From positions 1 through 64,000 of the forward strand of contig BPIL01000014.1 of assembly GCA_026004095.1 (NCBI GenBank): a stretch of 64,000 nt of DNA, in the 5' to 3' direction. Both the position numbers and the translations under genes were made by a program. Origin of the DNA: Meiothermus sp. GTDB taxonomy: Bacteria; Deinococcota; Deinococci; Deinococcales; Thermaceae. The notes under the pieces were generated by a model that saw nothing but the letters and a program-made list of their open reading frames with translations, had not been told where the DNA came from and searched no databases. Shown in pieces: positions 44,586 to 53,357 of the stretch; position 1 is the first letter of the stretch, and each line of letters starts with the position of its first letter.

Positions 44586-46413
44586 TATCAGCGATGCCTA
44601 CCGCCGGGCCCGTTTCCAGGAGGCCTCGCTGGAGCTGCTGGCCTCGGGGCTCAAGGAGACGCTTTCCCCCGAAGAGGTGCTGCAACGGGCCCTGGAGGCC
44701 GCTTTGACGGTCGTGCCGGTCGCCCAGGCCGGCAGCGCCACCCTGCTCCAGCCCGACGGATGCTTCCGCTTTGTGGCGGCCAAAGGCTACGACCTGGAAG
44801 CCCTGCAAAAGGTCTATCTGCACCCGCGGGAACCCCTTTCGCTGAGCCAGCACATCCAGGCCCGGGTCTTTACCCAGATCGACATCGCCCGCTTCAACCA
44901 ACAGCTCGACCCCGAGCGGCGGGCCATCATAGAAGGCCCTGGGCGCGCCGGTAGCATCCAGGCCATGCTGGCAACCCCGGTGGTGGTTAAAGGGGTGGCG
45001 CGCGCCTACCTGTACCTCGACCACTTTGAACGCCCCGACGCTTTCGACGAACTCGACCTGCGCCACCTGGAGGGGCTGGCCCACCACGTGGCCTGGCTGC
45101 TGTACGGGAACGAGCTGCGCAACGAAGTCCAGTACAGCCGCCAGCACGACCCCCAGACCGGTCTGCTCAATCTGTATGGTCTCAGAACCACGCTGGCCCT
45201 TTTATCGCCCGCCCCGCGAGCCCTGCTGGCGCTGCACTGCCGCTCCCTGGAACGCGTCCGGCGGCTCGAGGGCGAGGCCACCTGGCTGGCCGTGATTCGC
45301 AGCCTCGCCGAGGCGATGCAGGCCGAACTGCGGTCAACCGATCACCTGGCCTTCGACCGGGGCATCTTCTGGCTGGCGCTGGAGGGGGTTGATAACCCCA
45401 CCACCACCCAGGCCGTGCTAACGCGGCTACAGGTGCGCGTGCGCGAACAACTGGCGGCCCGCTGGCAGCAGCTCGACTTCAGCCCACGGGCGGGGGTGGC
45501 TTTCATGCCCAGCCGGGCAGCAGCGGCCCGTCTCGAGCTTCCCCAGGCCGCCGAGATCGCCCTGGAGCAAGCCCAGCCCGGGCAGGTTCGCTTTTACGAT
45601 CCCGCGCTGGTGCGGAGCACCCTCGAGGAAGACTGGTTGCACCAGGCCCTGGGGCAGGCCCTGCGGCCGCTTAAGTCGGGGGGAAGGCGCCCCTGGGCTT
45701 TTTTCTGCACTATCAGCCCATCCGCACCCTGGAGGATCGGCGCCTGCAGCAGCCTCGAGGCCCTGCTGCGCTGGCAGCACCCCGAGCGGGGCCCGGTCTC
45801 CCCGGCCCTGTTTCTGCCCATCGCCGAGGAGGAGGGCTGGATGGTGGAGCTGGGGGGGTGGGTTTTAACCGAAGCCATCGCGCGCGCGGCCCAGTGGGGC
45901 ATACCGATTGCGGTCAATCTGTCGGGCAGCCAGCTCGAGCCGAGTCTGCCCGAACGCATCGCCGGTCTGCTACAGCGCTATAACCTGCCCCCCCAGCACC
46001 TGATCCTCGAGGTCACCGAGCAGGTAGCGCTGAACGAAACCAACCTTGCGGTGCTGCGCCAACTGGCCCGGCAGGGACACCCCCTCTACCTCGACGATTT
46101 CGGCAGCGGGTTTTCCTCTCTGGAGCGCATCACCAGCCTACCCCTGGCGGCCATCAAGCTGGGCCAGGGATTCGTCAAAAACCTCGGCCCCAACCCCCGC
46201 GCCGATACCTCCGAGGCCCGCCTGATGCGCGCCGTGCAGGCCATAGGCCATGGCCTCAGGCTCAAGGTGATTGTGGAAGGCATCGAGACCGAGGCCCAGT
46301 ACCGCTTCCTTCTGGCCGAAGGTTTTTCCCTGGGGCAGGGCTATCTGCTGGGCCGGCCTGCAGCAATCGAGTCCAGCGAGCAGCTACAGGCCATGCGCAG
46401 AGGGGACGCATGA
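44542..46413 (+). CDS. GAF-degenerate GGDEF-EAL protein (probable c-di-GMP phosphodiesterase), frameshifted
   Basis: A 623-residue frame with the end of a PAS domain, a GAF domain (about 25-190), a GGDEF domain without its signature (about 200-370) and an EAL domain. EAL motifs include LEALLRW, NLSGSQLEP, LEVTEQ, DDFGSGFSSL and VEGIETEAQ; the usual KID reads KLG. Between 45683 and ~45749 the protein sequence is scrambled: the +2/-1 reading gives a proper LGFFLHYQPIRTLEDRRL, so a missing G in a G6 run and an extra base ~66 nt later compensate each other. It overlaps the next gene by ATGA. Confidence 0.82.
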   Translation: MQHGKPVGVQCIGFDISDAYRRARFQEASLELLASGLKETLSPEEVLQRALEAALTVVPVAQAGSATLLQPDGCFRFVAAKGYDLEALQKVYLHPREPLSLSQHIQARVFTQIDIARFNQQLDPERRAIIEGPGRAGSIQAMLATPVVVKGVARAYLYLDHFERPDAFDELDLRHLEGLAHHVAWLLYGNELRNEVQYSRQHDPQTGLLNLYGLRTTLALLSPAPRALLALHCRSLERVRRLEGEATWLAVIRSLAEAMQAELRSTDHLAFDRGIFWLALEGVDNPTTTQAVLTRLQVRVREQLAARWQQLDFSPRAGVAFMPSRAAAARLELPQAAEIALEQAQPGQVRFYDPALVRSTLEEDWLHQALGQALRPLKSGGRRPWAFFCTISPSAPWRIGACSSLEALLRWQHPERGPVSPALFLPIAEEEGWMVELGGWVLTEAIARAAQWGIPIAVNLSGSQLEPSLPERIAGLLQRYNLPPQHLILEVTEQVALNETNLAVLRQLARQGHPLYLDDFGSGFSSLERITSLPLAAIKLGQGFVKNLGPNPRADTSEARLMRAVQAIGHGLRLKVIVEGIETEAQYRFLLAEGFSLGQGYLLGRPAAIESSEQLQAMRRGDA

Positions 46414-48677
46414 ACCGGGCCTTCAGTTGGTCAGCGGTTAATCTGGTCTACGGGGCAATTGCCGCCTCTGCCCTGATTTTTACGTTTTTTTCGGATTTCC
46501 TGGGTGCGCAGCCCTCATACAAGCTCCCCTTCCTCATGATTTTTACAGCGACCACGGCCAGCATCTATGGCCTCAAATGGGGGTTCGCGGCCGGCATGCT
46601 ATCGGCCGTGCTGCTGGCCCGCCTCGCCGGGATTCAGGCGTGGGATGGTTTACTGCTGTTGCTATCGGTGCTCATCGCCAACGGCATCGGGGGGAGCCTG
46701 CGCAGGGCCCACCGCCACGCCAGAATGCTGGCCCGGAGCCATCAGCTTCTTGCAGAGGCCCTGGAGGTTTTGCCGGCGCTGGAAAACCGGCAGGCCCTTC
46801 TGGTCAGCCTCCCCGAGCACCTTACCAAGTTTGTATCAGGCGGCCACGCCAGCGTATGGCTGCCCCAAAAAAACACCCTGCACCTGCTCGCCAGCGCCCC
46901 GATGCTTGGTGCGCAGGAGATTTCGGCCGAAGGGGTGGTGGGCCGGGCCTTCCGCGAAGGCCGGCCCCAGTACGTGCCCGACGTACGCCAGGAACCCAGT
47001 TTCATCGCAGCCCCTGGCATCAACACCCTGGCCGAGCTGGCCCTCCCGCTGTTCGAACGGGGCGAGGTGGTGGCGGTGTTCAACCTGGAAACCGAGCGGC
47101 CTTTCTGGCCGGAGGAGGTCGATGGGCTGATCCGTTTTGCCGAGACGGTGAGCCTGCACCTCGACCGCCTGGCCGACCTCGAGGCCCGTCGCCTGCTCTC
47201 CGACCTCTCGGTGGAGCTGCACAAGGTGACCTCCCTCGAGGAGGCCTCGGAGATGGCCCTTTCCCTCCTGCTGCAGGGCCTGTCGCTCAGGGCGGGGGTG
47301 GTCTGGGAGGTGCGGGGGGCGCGGATGCAGGCGCTGGCCCATGCAGGTGTAGACGAGCCCACCCTGCTGGAGGTTTTGCGGGAGGGCCTGCCCTACGGTC
47401 AGGGCCGGGCCTGGGACGTGTACGCCTCGGGTAAACCGTTCTTCACCCAGCGCTACGCGGAAGAACCGGGGGGGGTGCAGGCTTTGCAGGCCCTGGGCTG
47501 GCGCACCTTTGCGGCGCACCCCATCCCGACCCCTGGCTCCCCGCGCAGCCGCTACATCCTGGTGGTGGGCACACCCCCGGAAAGAAACTGGCGCAAGGCC
47601 GAGCAGGAGCTGCTCTTGCTCTTCTGCCGCACGCTGGGCATCGGGTTTGAACGCCTGATAGAGAAGGGCCGCCATGAAAGCGTCAGCCGTCTGGTGCAGG
47701 CCCTTTTGCAGCAGCCCTCGGAAAACCTTTACCAGATGGTGCTCGAAGAAGCCATCCAGCAGGTGCCGGGCAGTGAGGCCGGGAGCCTGATGGTGCTCGA
47801 GAACGGGCTATACCGCTATAAAGCGGCCGTGGGTTTCGACCTCGAGGGGTTGCAGGCCGCCCCCAGCACGGCCGCCGATATGCTCAACTGGTACGGCCTG
47901 GGTGAGGAGCGCTTGCACCAGGGCGAGCCCCGCATCCTGAGCAGCGAAACCACCCCCATTTACGAGATCAGCTACCAGACTGCGCCGCCCACAATTATGA
48001 ACGGAGCCGGCAGGGTGCGCGAGATTCAGGCCAACCTGTGCCTGCCCATCGTCTTTCGGGGTGAGGTGCTGGCCTACCTCAACCTGGACAACCTACACGA
48101 CCCCCAGGCCTTCGGCGAGGACAGCCTGCGCGCCGCCCAGTTCTTTGCGGCTCCGCTAGCCACCCTTCTGCACGACAGCAAAACCCACCGCCTCCTGGAG
48201 GAGGCCGCCCTCACCGACCCCCTGACCAGACTGCCCAACCGCCGGGCCTTCGACAAAGCGCTGGCGGAAGAGCTCGAGCGGGCCGTCCGGTACGACTATC
48301 CGCTGTCTTTGATCGTGATGGATCTGAAGGGGTTCAAGGCGGTCAACGACCGGCTGGGCCACCCCACCGGGGATCTGGCCCTCATCCGGGTGGCCGAGCT
48401 GCTGGAAAAGGAGCGCCGCTCGGGCGACCATCTTTTCCGCTGGGGCGGCGACGAGTTCGCGGCCATCTTTCCACACACCGATAAGACCGAGGCGGTGGCG
48501 GTTACCACCCGCTACGCCCAGATCATCGAGTCCATCTGCTTCAACGGGCTGCGCCTGGGGGTCAACATCGGCCTGGCCGCCTACCCCGAAGACGGGGGGA
48601 GCCCGGAAAAGCTGCTCAGCACCGCGGACAACCGCATGTACGAGGCCAAAGCCATGGGCATCCCGTTGAAGTCCTGA
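46410..48677 (+). CDS. membrane GAF-GGDEF diguanylate cyclase
   Basis: A 755-residue protein with about four N-terminal membrane helices (residues 8-95), three GAF-like regions (roughly 105-260, 265-420, 425-585) and a C-terminal GGDEF domain. The catalytic motif is intact (FRWGGDEFAAIF) and an I-site RSGD lies five residues before it, so it should make cyclic-di-GMP with product inhibition. It is translationally coupled to the EAL protein, giving an opposing synthesis/degradation pair. Confidence 0.9.
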   Translation: MNRAFSWSAVNLVYGAIAASALIFTFFSDFLGAQPSYKLPFLMIFTATTASIYGLKWGFAAGMLSAVLLARLAGIQAWDGLLLLLSVLIANGIGGSLRRAHRHARMLARSHQLLAEALEVLPALENRQALLVSLPEHLTKFVSGGHASVWLPQKNTLHLLASAPMLGAQEISAEGVVGRAFREGRPQYVPDVRQEPSFIAAPGINTLAELALPLFERGEVVAVFNLETERPFWPEEVDGLIRFAETVSLHLDRLADLEARRLLSDLSVELHKVTSLEEASEMALSLLLQGLSLRAGVVWEVRGARMQALAHAGVDEPTLLEVLREGLPYGQGRAWDVYASGKPFFTQRYAEEPGGVQALQALGWRTFAAHPIPTPGSPRSRYILVVGTPPERNWRKAEQELLLLFCRTLGIGFERLIEKGRHESVSRLVQALLQQPSENLYQMVLEEAIQQVPGSEAGSLMVLENGLYRYKAAVGFDLEGLQAAPSTAADMLNWYGLGEERLHQGEPRILSSETTPIYEISYQTAPPTIMNGAGRVREIQANLCLPIVFRGEVLAYLNLDNLHDPQAFGEDSLRAAQFFAAPLATLLHDSKTHRLLEEAALTDPLTRLPNRRAFDKALAEELERAVRYDYPLSLIVMDLKGFKAVNDRLGHPTGDLALIRVAELLEKERRSGDHLFRWGGDEFAAIFPHTDKTEAVAVTTRYAQIIESICFNGLRLGVNIGLAAYPEDGGSPEKLLSTADNRMYEAKAMGIPLKS

Positions 48678-48686
48678 CGGGCCCCC

Positions 48687-48750
48687 ACTTACACGCATTG
48701 CGGTCGGCTTGAATCCTTCCTGACTGCGCCTGGCGGTGAAGGATTTATTG
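48687..48750 (-). repeat. dispersed hairpin repeat, internally deleted copy 4
   Basis: ACACGCATT is joined directly to GCGGTCGGCTTGAATCCTT and a GGTGAAGGATT block. Relative to copy 2 the whole GGTAGTATCGTT hairpin is missing. It lies between the diguanylate cyclase and HD genes. Confidence 0.65.
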
Positions 48751-48803
48751 CGGGGCCGCTCATCCGTGCTATGCTGCATTTTGTTGGCTCGTTGGAAGAC
48801 AGC

Positions 48804-49442
48804 ATGGGGCGTAAATTCCAGCTATCGAACGGGGGCCGCCAGCGGCTGATAGGTCGCTGGAATGCCCTGCTCATCTCCCTTGGGCTTGATCCCGACCAGC
48901 ATTTTTCCGTACTGGACGACCTGCTCATCCGGTATACCGAGCCCCAGCGGTACTACCACAACCTGGCCCATCTCGAGGCCCTGCTGGCGCTGCTGCCAGC
49001 CCAGCCGCACCTCGAGCTTGCAGCCTGGTTCCACGACGCCGTCTACGACCCCACCCGCACCGACAACGAGCTGCAAAGCGCCCGCCTGGCCGAACAAAGC
49101 CTCCAGCGCCTGGGGGTGGCCCCGGCGCTCATCCAGCGGGTGGTGGGCCTTATTCTTGCCACACAGCACCACCGCTCAGACGACCTCGAGACCGCGCTTT
49201 TTTTGGATGCGGATCTTGCCATCCTGGGGGCCGAGGCCCGAACCTATCGGGCCTATGCTCGAGCCATCCGGCTGGAGTACGCCTGGCTGCCAGAGGCCCT
49301 GTTCAAAGAGCGGCGGGCTATGGTGATTCGCCAGTTTCTCTCGCGTGAGCGCATCTATCAGACCGCGGGGTTTGCCGGGCTGGAGCAGCCCGCCCGCAAC
49401 AACCTGCAAGGTGAGCTGGCAACGCTGGTTCGGCCCTCATAA
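48804..49442 (+). CDS. HD-superfamily predicted phosphohydrolase
   Basis: A 212-residue protein of the uncharacterised HD-type group with motifs YYHNLAHLEALL, AAWFHDAVYDP and LFLDADLAILG, which supply the usual His/Asp metal ligands. An upstream in-frame ATG at 48771 overlaps a TATGCT -10-like box, so ATG 48804, preceded by GGAAG, is preferred. Its 3' end overlaps recJ by 6 bp in convergent orientation. The substrate is unknown. Confidence 0.75.
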   Translation: MGRKFQLSNGGRQRLIGRWNALLISLGLDPDQHFSVLDDLLIRYTEPQRYYHNLAHLEALLALLPAQPHLELAAWFHDAVYDPTRTDNELQSARLAEQSLQRLGVAPALIQRVVGLILATQHHRSDDLETALFLDADLAILGAEARTYRAYARAIRLEYAWLPEALFKERRAMVIRQFLSRERIYQTAGFAGLEQPARNNLQGELATLVRPS

Positions 49443-51371
49443 AGCCTGCCAGTAACGCTCGAGGCTCTCCGCCAACTGCGCCGCCAGCCCCAGGCGGTAG
49501 GCTGTAGCCACCCGGCGGCCCAGCGCCTGCACCAGCGGATCGGGCGCGGCCTCCAGAGCCCGCAGAGCCTTCTCCGAAAGGGCGATGTAGACCCGCCGGG
49601 GGTGGGCCGGCTGGGTCGGCAGGCTGAACCAGTACTCGGCCTCTTCGGGCTTCACCACCAAGGCCCCCCGCTCGATAAACCAGCCGGCCCCCTCGGGGTG
49701 CACATACACCCTGGCGGCCTGGGCGATGGCCTGGCGCACCGCCTCGGCCAATGGCAGTGGAATAGCCCACCCCGATGGCGGGGCAGCCGTTAGTGGCCGG
49801 TAGGCCTGGGCCCTCAGCTCAATGCTCTGTTCGCCGTTCCAGCGGTTCAGCGCCAGCCCCGCGGCCAGCTCGAGGGTCTCGGGCAGGCGCTCGCCGTTGT
49901 CGCGCCACTTGACAACCCGGATCCCGTTCAAGCGGAACGATAGGTGCTTGCCCTCGCCCATGGTGCGCACACATTCCGGCTTACCCTGTAGATAAAACAG
50001 GGGCTCGGGGTTGCCCTCCCCCACCGGCTCGAGCCGCTCTAAGGCCTGGTAGAGCTCGAGCAGGTCTTCCCCATCCAGCCATCCGTCCAGCACAATCTCG
50101 GGTTCTGGCACCGGGAACTGCGCGGCATAGCGGTGGATGGCCTCGGTAAAGGCCGGGATCTGGCTTTCTCGAATGGCAAACCCCGCCGCCTGGGCGTGGC
50201 CCCCAAAGCGCTCGAGGTAGGCCCTGGCGGACTGCAAGGCCCCCACCGCGCTGATGCCGGGTGTGGAGCGCACCGAACCCTTGCCCTCGGCGATGATAAA
50301 CACCGGCTTGTAGTAGCGCTCGAGCACCCGGCTCGCCACAATGCCCATCACCCCGGGGTGCCCTTCGGCATCGTGGATGACCAGCGCCGGATGGGTGGGG
50401 TCGAGGGTGGGCCCGATGCGCTCCAGCATGGCCTCCTCGATGCGCTGCCGCTGCGCATTGAGCTGGGTTAGACGCTCTGCCAGGGCGCGGGCCTGCAAAA
50501 CATCCTGGGTGGTGAGGAGTTCCAGGGCAATCCCGGCCTGCCCCAGCCTCGAGGCCGCATTGAGGCGGGGTGCGATGCGAAAGGCGATCTCGCTGGCGCT
50601 GAATTCCTGGCAGTGCTGCGCCGCCAGCACCCTGAGGCCCAGGTTGGCGGAATCGCGCAGACGGCGCAAGCCCTCCTGAACCAGGGCCCGATTAAAGCCC
50701 TGCAAAGGGGCCACGTCGGCCACCGTACCAATTGCGGCCAGGTCGGCGTACTCCAGGGGCGGATCCCGGCCCAGCAGCTCGTACACCTGCCACAGCAGCA
50801 AGAAGGCCACCCCCGCGCCGGTGGGGTGCGCCTGGCCTTGCAGCCCGGGTGAAAGGGCCGGATGCACAATCAGGCCCGGCGGCGGCACCGCACCCGGCGA
50901 ATGGTGGTCGGTAACCAGCACCGAGACCCCATTCTCGACCAGCGCGCGCAGCTCGGCATGGTTGGTGATACCGCAGTCTACCGTGATGAACAGGTCGCAG
51001 GCCTCGAGGTGCTCCGGCACCCGATCCATCAGCACCCCGTAGCCCTCCTCCAGGCGGTGGGGGATAAAGGCATGGATCTCGGCGCCCAGCCTCTCCAAAC
51101 CGTTCAGCAGCAGCGCCGTGCCGGTCAAGCCGTCGGCGTCGTAATCGCCGTGAACCCGGATGCGCTCGCGTTTTTCCAAAGCTTCAATGATGCGCAAAGC
51201 CGCCTGCTTGAGGCCATCGATGGGAAGGCATACCAGGGGGGGCTCGAGGTCTTCTTTTCGCCGAAACCCCCGGTTCCAGAAGACCGCCGCCGCCAGCGGG
51301 GGTATACCCAGTTGCTCAATTAATGGTCGAAGTTCGGCCACATGGGGCCATTCACGGAGTCTCCACTTCAT
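49437..51371 (-). CDS. recJ: single-stranded-DNA-specific exonuclease RecJ
   Basis: 5'-3' ssDNA exonuclease of recombination and mismatch repair. DHH-family motifs are visible: RVHGDYDADGLTGTALL near residue 80, TVDCGITN, TDHHSPG, and later DHHA1-type sequence around FGGHAQAAGFAI, which supplies the conserved GGH-type motif. The C-terminal ~150 residues form the extra domain known from Thermus RecJ. Start ATG at 51371 (MKWRLREWP) follows GGTGGAG. Length about 644 aa, normal. Confidence 0.93.
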   Translation of the reverse strand: MKWRLREWPHVAELRPLIEQLGIPPLAAAVFWNRGFRRKEDLEPPLVCLPIDGLKQAALRIIEALEKRERIRVHGDYDADGLTGTALLLNGLERLGAEIHAFIPHRLEEGYGVLMDRVPEHLEACDLFITVDCGITNHAELRALVENGVSVLVTDHHSPGAVPPPGLIVHPALSPGLQGQAHPTGAGVAFLLLWQVYELLGRDPPLEYADLAAIGTVADVAPLQGFNRALVQEGLRRLRDSANLGLRVLAAQHCQEFSASEIAFRIAPRLNAASRLGQAGIALELLTTQDVLQARALAERLTQLNAQRQRIEEAMLERIGPTLDPTHPALVIHDAEGHPGVMGIVASRVLERYYKPVFIIAEGKGSVRSTPGISAVGALQSARAYLERFGGHAQAAGFAIRESQIPAFTEAIHRYAAQFPVPEPEIVLDGWLDGEDLLELYQALERLEPVGEGNPEPLFYLQGKPECVRTMGEGKHLSFRLNGIRVVKWRDNGERLPETLELAAGLALNRWNGEQSIELRAQAYRPLTAAPPSGWAIPLPLAEAVRQAIAQAARVYVHPEGAGWFIERGALVVKPEEAEYWFSLPTQPAHPRRVYIALSEKALRALEAAPDPLVQALGRRVATAYRLGLAAQLAESLERYWQAL

Positions 51372-51470
51372 CCAGATCTCCACCACACCCGATCCACCCG
51401 GCGCCCCCAGGTTACAGGCAGGATGGGCCTCTGTCTCTTCCCATCGGGGGGGCTTGCTGGCTGCTTCTAC

Positions 51471-51782
51471 TCAAGCTGTCCGATCCGGGATGACCGGGGT
51501 TTCTTCGGGGTGTTGTTTTTTGAGGGCCTCGAGCTCACCCCTGGCCTGGCGCAATTCCAGGTTGCGCTGGCGCAAGACGGCCTGGGCCCTTATCCAGCCG
51601 GTCAAGACGTATAGGCCCATCACCACCAGACCCAGCCCAAAAGCCCCCACCCACAACAGGCTCAGGTGAACCAGGCCCCAGGGCGTGCCGATCATCAACC
51701 CAGGCTGCAGCGCATACAGAACCCAGGCCACCGCGGCTACCCCCAGCACCACCGCGAAGGCCAGCGCACTCAGAACTTTCAT
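51471..51782 (-). CDS. LapA-domain-like small membrane protein
   Basis: A 103-residue protein with two transmembrane helices (about residues 3-25 and 38-62) followed by a basic coiled coil (RQRNLELRQARGELEALKKQ). This matches the LapA/DUF1049 pattern. In Escherichia coli LapA helps control LPS synthesis; here the role is unknown. The ATG ending at 51782 lies 7 nt after a TAGACT box, so the longer upstream frame is rejected. Confidence 0.65.
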   Translation of the reverse strand: MKVLSALAFAVVLGVAAVAWVLYALQPGLMIGTPWGLVHLSLLWVGAFGLGLVVMGLYVLTGWIRAQAVLRQRNLELRQARGELEALKKQHPEETPVIPDRTA

Positions 51783-51789
51783 ACTTAGA

Positions 51790-51795
51790 AGTCTA
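51790..51795 (-). promoter_or_regulatory. -10 element of the LapA-like gene (TAGACT, 7 nt before ATG)
   Basis: Minus-strand TAGACT ends exactly 7 nt before the ATG with no Shine-Dalgarno sequence. Confidence 0.5.
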
Positions 51796-51850
51796 CCGCA
51801 GTTCTGAGTGAGAAAAGCGCCCAGGCTTGCGCAGACCATCGCTCGGTTAG

Positions 51851-51879
51851 TTTACAAAAGTTGTAACTTATGCTAGCCT
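51851..51879 (+). promoter_or_regulatory. promoter of the sulfate assimilation operon
   Basis: -35 TTTACA (51851-51856) and -10 TAGCCT (51874-51879) with a 17-bp spacer. Transcription would start near 51886, upstream of the SAM-I riboswitch. Confidence 0.6.
51852..51866 (+). promoter_or_regulatory. palindromic operator TTACAA-AAG-TTGTAA over the -35
   Basis: Perfect 6-3-6 inverted repeat overlapping the -35 box and spacer of the sulfur operon promoter, where a bound repressor would block transcription. The same palindrome with a different centre recurs at 53371-53385 inside the operon. The cognate regulator is unknown. Confidence 0.65.
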
Positions 51880-51920
51880 ACCCTTCACCAGGCGGCCGTG
51901 CCTGGTATCAAGGCTCTAGG

Positions 51921-52039
51921 CCTTATCCAGAGCAGCGGACAGGGCAACTGCCCGACGGGAACGGCCCGATGAAGCTGCGGCAACCTGCCAAAGGCAAGGT
52001 GCCAATTCCGGCCCGGCCTCTGCGCCGGGAAAGATAAGG
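51921..52039 (+). promoter_or_regulatory. SAM-I (S-box) riboswitch
   Basis: All core features of the S-box are visible in order: P1 5' strand CCTTATC (51921-51927) followed by AGAG, a P2 kink-turn region ending GGCCCGATGAAGC, the GCGGCAACC segment, AAGGTGCCAATTCC and the P1 3' strand GATAAGG (52033-52039). No terminator hairpin follows. Instead the P1 3' strand runs into AAGGGGG before the cysC start, so SAM-stabilised P1 should hide the ribosome-binding site. Confidence 0.93.
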
Positions 52040-52043
52040 GGGT

Positions 52044-52685
52044 TTGAATATCTTGGAAAAGTCGAGCACCATCTCCTCAATCCACACAGGTTATTCCGCT
52101 CCAGCCAGCAGCAAGATATCCAAAGGGCAGCGCCGCCAACCATCCCTTTCGCCAGGGGTTGTAATCTGGTTCACCGGTCTTTCCGGCGCCGGTAAAACCA
52201 CCCTGGCCCGGGCCCTCGAGGTGCTCCTGTACGAAGCCGGATACCCGGTGGAGCATCTCGATGGCGATGCGGTGCGGGAGCACTTATCGAAAGGCCTGGG
52301 TTTTAGCCGGGAAGACCGCGACACCAACATCCGCCGCATCGGCTATGTGGCCAACCTGCTGGCTAAACATGGGGTTCTGGTGCTGGTAAGCGCCATCAGC
52401 CCCTACCGTTCCACCCGTGATGCCGTGCTGGCCGAAGCCCCCAGAAAGCTCGAGGTCTACGTGGACGCCCCCCTGAAGGTGCTGATTCAAAGGGACGTGA
52501 AGGGCCTGTACGCCCGGGCCCTGCGCGGCGAAATACCCCACTTTACCGGAATTTCAGACCCTTATGAGCCCCCTTTGAACCCCGACCTGCACCTGCGCAC
52601 CGATCAGATGAGCCTGCAGGAGTGCCTCAGCCGCCTGCTGACGGCCCTGGCCCCTTTTGGCGTTAGGGAGGTGGGCCCACGGTGA
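52044..52685 (+). CDS. cysC: adenylylsulfate (APS) kinase
   Basis: Phosphorylates APS to PAPS. The 213-residue protein has a P-loop [16 protein letters not shown] near residue 45, the [22 protein letters not shown] motif and RIGYVANLL, all diagnostic of CysC. The start is a TTG: 52044 is the first, but a second TTG at 52053 lies at a better distance from AAGGGGG. First gene of the sulfur operon, under the SAM-I riboswitch. Its stop overlaps the cysH start. Confidence 0.92.
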   Translation: MNILEKSSTISSIHTGYSAPASSKISKGQRRQPSLSPGVVIWFTGLSGAGKTTLARALEVLLYEAGYPVEHLDGDAVREHLSKGLGFSREDRDTNIRRIGYVANLLAKHGVLVLVSAISPYRSTRDAVLAEAPRKLEVYVDAPLKVLIQRDVKGLYARALRGEIPHFTGISDPYEPPLNPDLHLRTDQMSLQECLSRLLTALAPFGVREVGPR

Positions 52686-53347
52686 CCCCCAAGCACTGGA
52701 ACCCCCAAACCCCGCCCCTCGAGGTCATCCAGTGGGCCCTGGAGCATTACCCCGATCTGATCATCACCAGCGCCTTCAACCTCAATGGGGTGGTGCTGCT
52801 CGAACTGGCCGCGCAGGCCGGCTATACCGGTGAGGTGGTGTTTGTGGATACCGGCTATCACTTCCCGGAAACCCTCGAGACCCGCGACCGCCTGTCGGCC
52901 CGCTACCCACAGATGCGTTTCGTAACCCTCAGCGCCGGGCTGCCGCCCGACCCCTGGGGACAGGAGCGCTTCCGCAGCGACCCCGACGGCTGCTGCAACG
53001 CGCGCAAAGTGGCCCCCCTGCGCACCTATCTCTCACAAAAAAATCCCTCGGCGCTGCTAAACGCCCGCAGCCGGGATCAGGCCCCCACCCGTCAAGGGCT
53101 GGATTTTCTGGAGCCCGGCCAGCGGCTGCGCATTAACCCCCTGGCCTACTGGCAGCGCGCCCAGCTCGAGGCCTTCGCGCAAACACACCAGCTTTTTGTC
53201 AACCCTCTGTACTGGTCGGGGTTTCTCAGCATCGGCTGCTGGCCCTGCACCCGCGCCGTGCGCCCCGGTGAGGAGGCCCGGGCCGGCCGCTGGTCGGGCC
53301 GGGGCAAAACCGAGTGCGGCCTGTGGCAGGGAGATCAATCGTTGTAG
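52682..53347 (+). CDS. cysH: assimilatory APS/PAPS reductase with Fe-S cysteines
   Basis: Reduces activated sulfate to sulfite. The 221-residue protein starts with GTG overlapping cysC. It has [10 protein letters not shown] and the redox Cys in KTECGLW near the C-terminus. The CC pair (DGCCNARK) and CxxC (IGCWPCTR) of the [4Fe-4S] cluster are present, which in this family marks APS reductases or APS/PAPS dual enzymes rather than E. coli-type PAPS reductase. Confidence 0.92.
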   Translation: MTPKHWNPQTPPLEVIQWALEHYPDLIITSAFNLNGVVLLELAAQAGYTGEVVFVDTGYHFPETLETRDRLSARYPQMRFVTLSAGLPPDPWGQERFRSDPDGCCNARKVAPLRTYLSQKNPSALLNARSRDQAPTRQGLDFLEPGQRLRINPLAYWQRAQLEAFAQTHQLFVNPLYWSGFLSIGCWPCTRAVRPGEEARAGRWSGRGKTECGLWQGDQSL

Positions 53348-53357
53348 GAGTTTTTTT

